Source: Rhodobacteraceae bacterium UBA6273
GTDB taxonomy: Bacteria; Pseudomonadota; Alphaproteobacteria; Rhodobacterales; Rhodobacteraceae
DNA: 19,151 nt
Direction of reading: 5' to 3'
NCBI GenBank assembly: GCA_002440625.1
Contig: DJUV01000348.1
Location: 1-19,151 of the forward strand
In this document: positions 15,868 to 19,151 of the stretch, piece by piece
Layout of the letters: every line of letters starts with the position of its first letter
Numbering within the stretch: position 1 is the first letter of the stretch
Made by a program: the position numbers and the translations under genes
The notes under the pieces: model-generated
The model's input: the letters and a program-made list of their open reading frames with translations, nothing else
Database searches by the model: none
What the model was told of the DNA's origin: nothing

Positions 15868-16932
15868 ATGAACCTCAGCGATTTCGATTTCGACCTGCCC
15901 GAGGGGCTGATCGCCACGCGGCCCGCCCGCCCGCGCAGCGCCGCGCGGCTTTTGCTGGCGGAGGGCGGCAGGATCAGCGACCTCCATGTCCGCGATCTTG
16001 TCGGGCTTCTCGGGCCGGGCGACCGCCTTGTCCTCAACAACACCCGCGTCATCCCGGCCCGGCTGCGAGGCCTGCGGCGCCGCCAGACGCCGGACGGCGA
16101 GTCAGTCGCGAAGATCGAGGTGACGCTGACCGAGCCCCTGCCGGGCGGCGGCTGGGCGGCGCTGGTGAAACCCTTGCGGAAGCTGAAGGAAGGCGAGGAG
16201 ATTGCCTTCGCTGGTGGGTTGACGGGGCAGGTGGACCGCGTAGCCGATGGGCAGGCCCAGCTCTCCTTCAACCTGACCGGGCCGGAGTTCGACGACGCGC
16301 TCGCCGTGGCAGGCGAGATGCCCTTGCCACCCTATATCGCCGCCGTTCGCGCCCCTGATGCGCAGGACAACGACGATTATCAGACCGTCTTCGCCCGCCA
16401 TGCCGGCGCCGTCGCCGCGCCGACGGCCTCGCTGCATTTCGACGCCGAGCTCCTGGCGGCGCTTCGCGCGCGGGGCATCGACTTCACCGAGGTCACGCTC
16501 CACGTAGGCGCCGGCACCTTCCTGCCGGTGAAGGTGGAGGACGTGACGACGCACCGGATGCATGCCGAATGGGGTGAGGTGACGGAAAGCGCCGCCGCCG
16601 AGATCAACGCAACGAAGGCGGCGGGCGGGCGGGTCATTCCGGTTGGCACCACCGCGCTGAGACTGATCGAAAGCGCTGCGGCGGGGGGCATTGTGAAGCC
16701 ATGGCGGGGTCCGACGGATATCTTCATCTATCCCGGCTACCGCTTCCGTGTCACCGATGGGCTGATGACCAATTTCCATTTGCCGAAATCGACGCTGCTG
16801 ATGCTGGTTTCTGCCCTGATGGGGCAAGAGAGCATTCGCGCTATCTATCGCCATGCCGTCGAGTCAGGTTATCGGTTCTTCAGCTACGGGGACGCATCGC
16901 TCCTGCTGCCGGCCAGCAAGGGCGGAACATGA
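15868..16932 (+). CDS. queA: S-adenosylmethionine:tRNA ribosyltransferase-isomerase
   Basis: Penultimate step of queuosine synthesis: moves and isomerises the ribosyl part of SAM onto preQ1 in tRNA to give epoxyqueuosine. The 354-residue, full-length protein shows the family blocks in order: [16 protein letters not shown] (14-29), [14 protein letters not shown] (53-66), [15 protein letters not shown] (185-199), [13 protein letters not shown] (209-221), THRMHAEW (228-235), [11 protein letters not shown] (260-270) and [20 protein letters not shown] (297-316), ending near [12 protein letters not shown]. The ATG at 15868 is chosen because [16 protein letters not shown] matches the family start. 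The ribosome site is weak, consistent with coupling to the YhdP-like gene ten bases upstream. tgt, a frequent neighbour elsewhere, is not here. A 20-codon ORF overlaps its stop. Confidence 0.96.
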   Translation: MNLSDFDFDLPEGLIATRPARPRSAARLLLAEGGRISDLHVRDLVGLLGPGDRLVLNNTRVIPARLRGLRRRQTPDGESVAKIEVTLTEPLPGGGWAALVKPLRKLKEGEEIAFAGGLTGQVDRVADGQAQLSFNLTGPEFDDALAVAGEMPLPPYIAAVRAPDAQDNDDYQTVFARHAGAVAAPTASLHFDAELLAALRARGIDFTEVTLHVGAGTFLPVKVEDVTTHRMHAEWGEVTESAAAEINATKAAGGRVIPVGTTALRLIESAAAGGIVKPWRGPTDIFIYPGYRFRVTDGLMTNFHLPKSTLLMLVSALMGQESIRAIYRHAVESGYRFFSYGDASLLLPASKGGT

Positions 16933-16991
16933 CGGGATGTGCTTCCGCTCTGTCGCTGATGGCAAACACGGCCACCCGGACCACTGCATAA
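16929..16991 (+). CDS. Possible 20-residue small ORF overlapping the queA stop
   Basis: ATG at 16929 overlaps the queA TGA in the string ATGA and opens a 20-codon frame ([20 protein letters not shown]) ending in TAA at 16989-16991. GGGCGGA, about two bases before the ATG, is a loose ribosome site. The stop codon falls in the loop of the 16975-16998 hairpin, so a translating ribosome would hold that hairpin open. The peptide matches nothing I recognise and may be chance; short frames are expected in such a gap. Confidence 0.2.
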   Translation: MTGCASALSLMANTATRTTA

Positions 16992-16998
16992 GTCCGGG
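16975..16998 (+). promoter_or_regulatory. Hairpin in the leader of the MFS gene
   Basis: A seven-base perfect stem, CCCGGAC with GTCCGGG, around a 10-base loop. It ends about five bases before the ribosome site (AGGGGA) of the MFS gene. There is no T-run after it, so it is more likely a leader structure or weak attenuator than an intrinsic terminator. Confidence 0.35.
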
Positions 16999-17016
16999 GG
17001 CAATCAGGGGAACTTC

Positions 17017-18279
17017 ATGCTGACCGTCCTGCGCAATTCCTGGCCGCTTCTTCTCGGCGTCATGCTCCTGCTTCTTGGCAACGGCATCCAGGGCACGCTT
17101 CTTGGCATCCGCGGCAAGATCGAGGGCTTTTCGCCGGTCGAGATGTCTTACGTGATGTCTGCCTATTACGCGGGCTTCCTCGTCGGGTCGCGCTTCACGC
17201 CCGACATGATCCGTAGCGTCGGCCATGTGCGCGTCTTCGCGGCGCTGGGCTCGCTCATCTCGGCGGCGCTTATTGTCTATCCGGTCGCGCCGGACTGGAT
17301 GGTCTGGTCGGTGCTGCGCGTTCTCATCGGCTTTTCCTTCGCCGGGGTCTACATCACCGCCGAAAGCTGGCTGAACGCTTCATCGACGAACGAGACGCGG
17401 GGGCAGGCGCTTTCGGCCTACATGATCATGCAGATGCTCGGCATTATCGCCGCGCAGGGGGTGGTCAACTTCCGCGATCCGGGCACTTTCGACCTTTTCG
17501 CGATCTCGTCGATCCTCGTCTCCATCGCCTTCACGCCGATCCTGTTGGCGGCGACACCCGCGCCGGCCTTTGACCGGATCGCGCCCTTGCCGATCAGCCG
17601 GCTCTTCCGCACCTCGCCGCTCGGCTGCGTCGGCATCTTCATCGTCGGCGGCATCTTTTCGGCGCAGTTCGGCATGGCGGCGGTCTGGGGATCGGAGGTT
17701 GGGCTTTCAGTGCGCAACATCTCGATCTTCATCGCCTCGATCTACTTCGGCGGGTTGGTGCTGCAATATCCGATCGGCTGGCTGTCGGACCGCTATGACC
17801 GCCGGACCATCATCCTGGCCTTGGCGGCGGCGGGCGTGGTGACAATGTTGCTTGCCGTGGTCCTGCCCTGGTCGCTGCCGGTCCTGACGCTGATCGGCTT
17901 TCTGTCGGGCGGCATCACCAACCCGCTCTATTCGCTTCTCGTCGCCTATGTGAACGACCATCTTGACGGCAGCGAGATGGCCGGCGCCTCGGCCGGGCTG
18001 ATGTTTCTCAACGGCCTTGGCGCCATCGGCGGGCCGGTTACAACCGGCTGGTTCATGCATCAGTTCGGATCTCAGGGCTATTTCCTGTTCATGCTGCTGC
18101 TCTTCGCCTTCCTGACGGTTTACACCTCGTTCAGGATGACACGCCGCCGCGCGCAGGCGCTCTTCCGGGGTCGGTTCCGGCCGCTGTCGCCCACCGCTTC
18201 CGCCGTCGCCGTCGAAGCTGCGATCGAAACCCGGGTTGAGGATCTGCCGCCAGACCCCGGTGCCGTCGAAGCGCCGTAA
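17017..18279 (+). CDS. MFS transporter, YcaD-like subfamily
   Basis: A 420-residue inner-membrane protein with about twelve hydrophobic segments in two halves, of usual MFS length. The N-terminal half contains SAYYAGFLVGSRFTPDMI (48-65) and GFSFAGVYITAESWLNASS (105-123) followed by ETRGQALSAYMIMQMLG, blocks I associate with the YcaD (UPF0226) branch. An MFS motif A, GWLSDRYDRRTII (254-266), lies at the start of the second half's loop. The last 45 residues are soluble, basic then acidic (FRMTRRRAQALFRGRF, then VEDLPPDPGAVEAP). The substrate cannot be inferred. AGGGGA precedes the ATG by about six bases. It lies 84 bases after queA, and the gap holds a hairpin and a tiny ORF. The DUF924 gene follows after 51 bases. 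Confidence 0.92.
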   Translation: MLTVLRNSWPLLLGVMLLLLGNGIQGTLLGIRGKIEGFSPVEMSYVMSAYYAGFLVGSRFTPDMIRSVGHVRVFAALGSLISAALIVYPVAPDWMVWSVLRVLIGFSFAGVYITAESWLNASSTNETRGQALSAYMIMQMLGIIAAQGVVNFRDPGTFDLFAISSILVSIAFTPILLAATPAPAFDRIAPLPISRLFRTSPLGCVGIFIVGGIFSAQFGMAAVWGSEVGLSVRNISIFIASIYFGGLVLQYPIGWLSDRYDRRTIILALAAAGVVTMLLAVVLPWSLPVLTLIGFLSGGITNPLYSLLVAYVNDHLDGSEMAGASAGLMFLNGLGAIGGPVTTGWFMHQFGSQGYFLFMLLLFAFLTVYTSFRMTRRRAQALFRGRFRPLSPTASAVAVEAAIETRVEDLPPDPGAVEAP

Positions 18280-18330
18280 GAGGCTGGCCTTTCCCCCCGT
18301 TTGCTGCCACCTTGAGACAGGGAGGCTGCC

Positions 18331-18909
18331 ATGTCCGTTACCGATAACATCCTTGAGTTCTGGCTGCATGACGTCGGCCCGAAAGGCTGGTATGCGGTCG
18401 ACCATGACGTCGACGCCGAGATCGCCGCGCGATACGCCGCGGAATGGGAGGCGGCGCGGCAGGGCGAGCGTGACGTCTGGTGCAACGGGCCGCGCGGGAC
18501 GCTGGCCTATCTGATCCTGACCGACCAGTTTCCGCGGAACATGTTCAGGGGCGATCCGCGCGCCTTCGCGACCGATGACAGGGCGCGCAACGCCGCCGGA
18601 AACGCCATCGAGAAGGGGTGGGACCTGAAGATCGCCGAACCCGAGCGGCAGTTCTTCTACTTGCCCTTCATGCACTCCGAGGCAGAGGCCGATCAGCACA
18701 GATGCTGCGAACTCTTCGCCGAAAGGATGACCAAGGAGGTGGCGGAGCATCTGGTCCACGCCCATGCCCACCGCGACGTGATCCGCCGTTATGGCCGGTT
18801 CCCCTACCGCAACGAGGCGCTGGGCCGCAACATGACGCCCGAGGAGGAGAAGTTCCTTTCCGAAGGCGGCTACGGAGCCGCAGTGCGCGCCGTGAAGACC
18901 CGGCAATGA
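18331..18909 (+). CDS. DUF924 family protein
   Basis: A 192-residue soluble protein of unknown function. DUF924 (PF06041) is recognised from ILEFWLHDVGPKGWY at the start (7-21), TLAYLILTDQFPRNMFRG (57-74) with the hallmark DQFPRN, and QFFYLPFMHSEAEADQ (106-121). The family is all-helical, resembling tetratricopeptide folds, without assigned activity. No signal peptide or membrane segment is visible. A HRCC pair of cysteines at 122-125 is notable but of unknown meaning. GGGAGG six bases before the ATG gives a secure start. It follows the MFS gene by 51 bases and precedes lpd by 99. A perfect hairpin begins at the last base of its stop codon. Confidence 0.88.
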   Translation: MSVTDNILEFWLHDVGPKGWYAVDHDVDAEIAARYAAEWEAARQGERDVWCNGPRGTLAYLILTDQFPRNMFRGDPRAFATDDRARNAAGNAIEKGWDLKIAEPERQFFYLPFMHSEAEADQHRCCELFAERMTKEVAEHLVHAHAHRDVIRRYGRFPYRNEALGRNMTPEEEKFLSEGGYGAAVRAVKTRQ

Positions 18910-18935
18910 GCGCCATGCATCCAGCGCATGGCGCT
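18909..18935 (+). terminator. Hairpin directly at the DUF924 stop codon
   Basis: A perfect 10-base stem, AGCGCCATGC with GCATGGCGCT, around a seven-base loop. Its first base is the last base of the TGA. No T-run follows (ACGGCAGC), so intrinsic termination is uncertain. It may instead protect the 3' end of the upstream message or weaken read-through into lpd. Confidence 0.45.
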
Positions 18936-18966
18936 ACGGCAGCATGTTCGTTGCGCGGCGAAATGA

Positions 18967-19151
<185 letters not shown>

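Noticed and set aside
14289..16271. A 660-codon minus-strand open frame opposite the YhdP-like gene and queA.
   Set aside because: It spans two well-supported plus-strand genes, has Arg/Pro-rich shadow composition and no recognisable domain or ribosome site.
17707..18906. A 399-codon minus-strand open frame opposite the MFS and DUF924 genes.
   Set aside because: It crosses two real genes and their gap, and its translation is His/Gln/Arg-rich shadow sequence.

Overview
The window is a GC-rich, densely packed piece of an alphaproteobacterial chromosome, most likely from the Rhodobacteraceae/Paracoccaceae (Rhodobacterales). That placement rests on protein flavour: release factor 2 carries SPY instead of SPF, PBP1A has a CxxC in its transpeptidase half, the dihydrolipoamide dehydrogenase start reads GGICLNWG, and a bactofilin sits behind an M23 peptidase. 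No lineage search could be run. Both edges cut through genes (purF at the left, an lpd-type gene at the right). I see no tRNA, rRNA, CRISPR array, insertion sequence or phage gene, and no gene-free stretch longer than about 220 bases.

Layout. At 1-2937 a minus-strand row radA > cvpA > purF (DNA repair, membrane protein, purine synthesis) runs out of the left edge. Divergent from radA is mrcA (PBP1A, 3073-5625), with a near-consensus sigma-70 promoter that decides its TTG start, followed by prfB (RF2, 5716-6843). A minus-strand Lrp/AsnC regulator (6847-7317) ends 3 bases from prfB and is divergent from phhA (phenylalanine 4-hydroxylase, 7447-8250). A DUF2189 membrane protein follows (8330-9103). 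A strong hairpin terminator (9116-9139) separates it from a minus-strand cell-shape pair, M23 peptidase > bactofilin (9163-10942). Next is a minus-strand pair bcp > DUF455 ferritin-like protein (11164-12464) with a 4-base GTGA overlap. Divergent from bcp is a 1095-residue YhdP/AsmA-like envelope protein (12570-15857), tightly followed by queA (15868-16932), a YcaD-like MFS transporter (17017-18279), a DUF924 protein (18331-18909) and the start of lpd (19009 onward).

How the genes work together. Most are housekeeping genes. Several serve the envelope: PBP1A, M23 peptidase plus bactofilin, YhdP-like protein, CvpA, DUF2189 and MFS proteins. The regulator/phhA pair looks like a small catabolic switch with visible operator-like repeats. 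The bcp-DUF455 pair suggests linked peroxide and metal handling.

I did not find an unmistakable new multi-gene system. The best leads are the twin TCCCG/CGGGA inverted repeats between the regulator and phhA, the translationally coupled peroxiredoxin-DUF455 pair, the overlapping M23-bactofilin pair with its own terminator, the repeat and hairpin ahead of lpd, and a 20-codon ORF overlapping the queA stop. Many long open frames antisense to mrcA, the YhdP-like gene and the M23 gene are codon-bias shadows and were left out.
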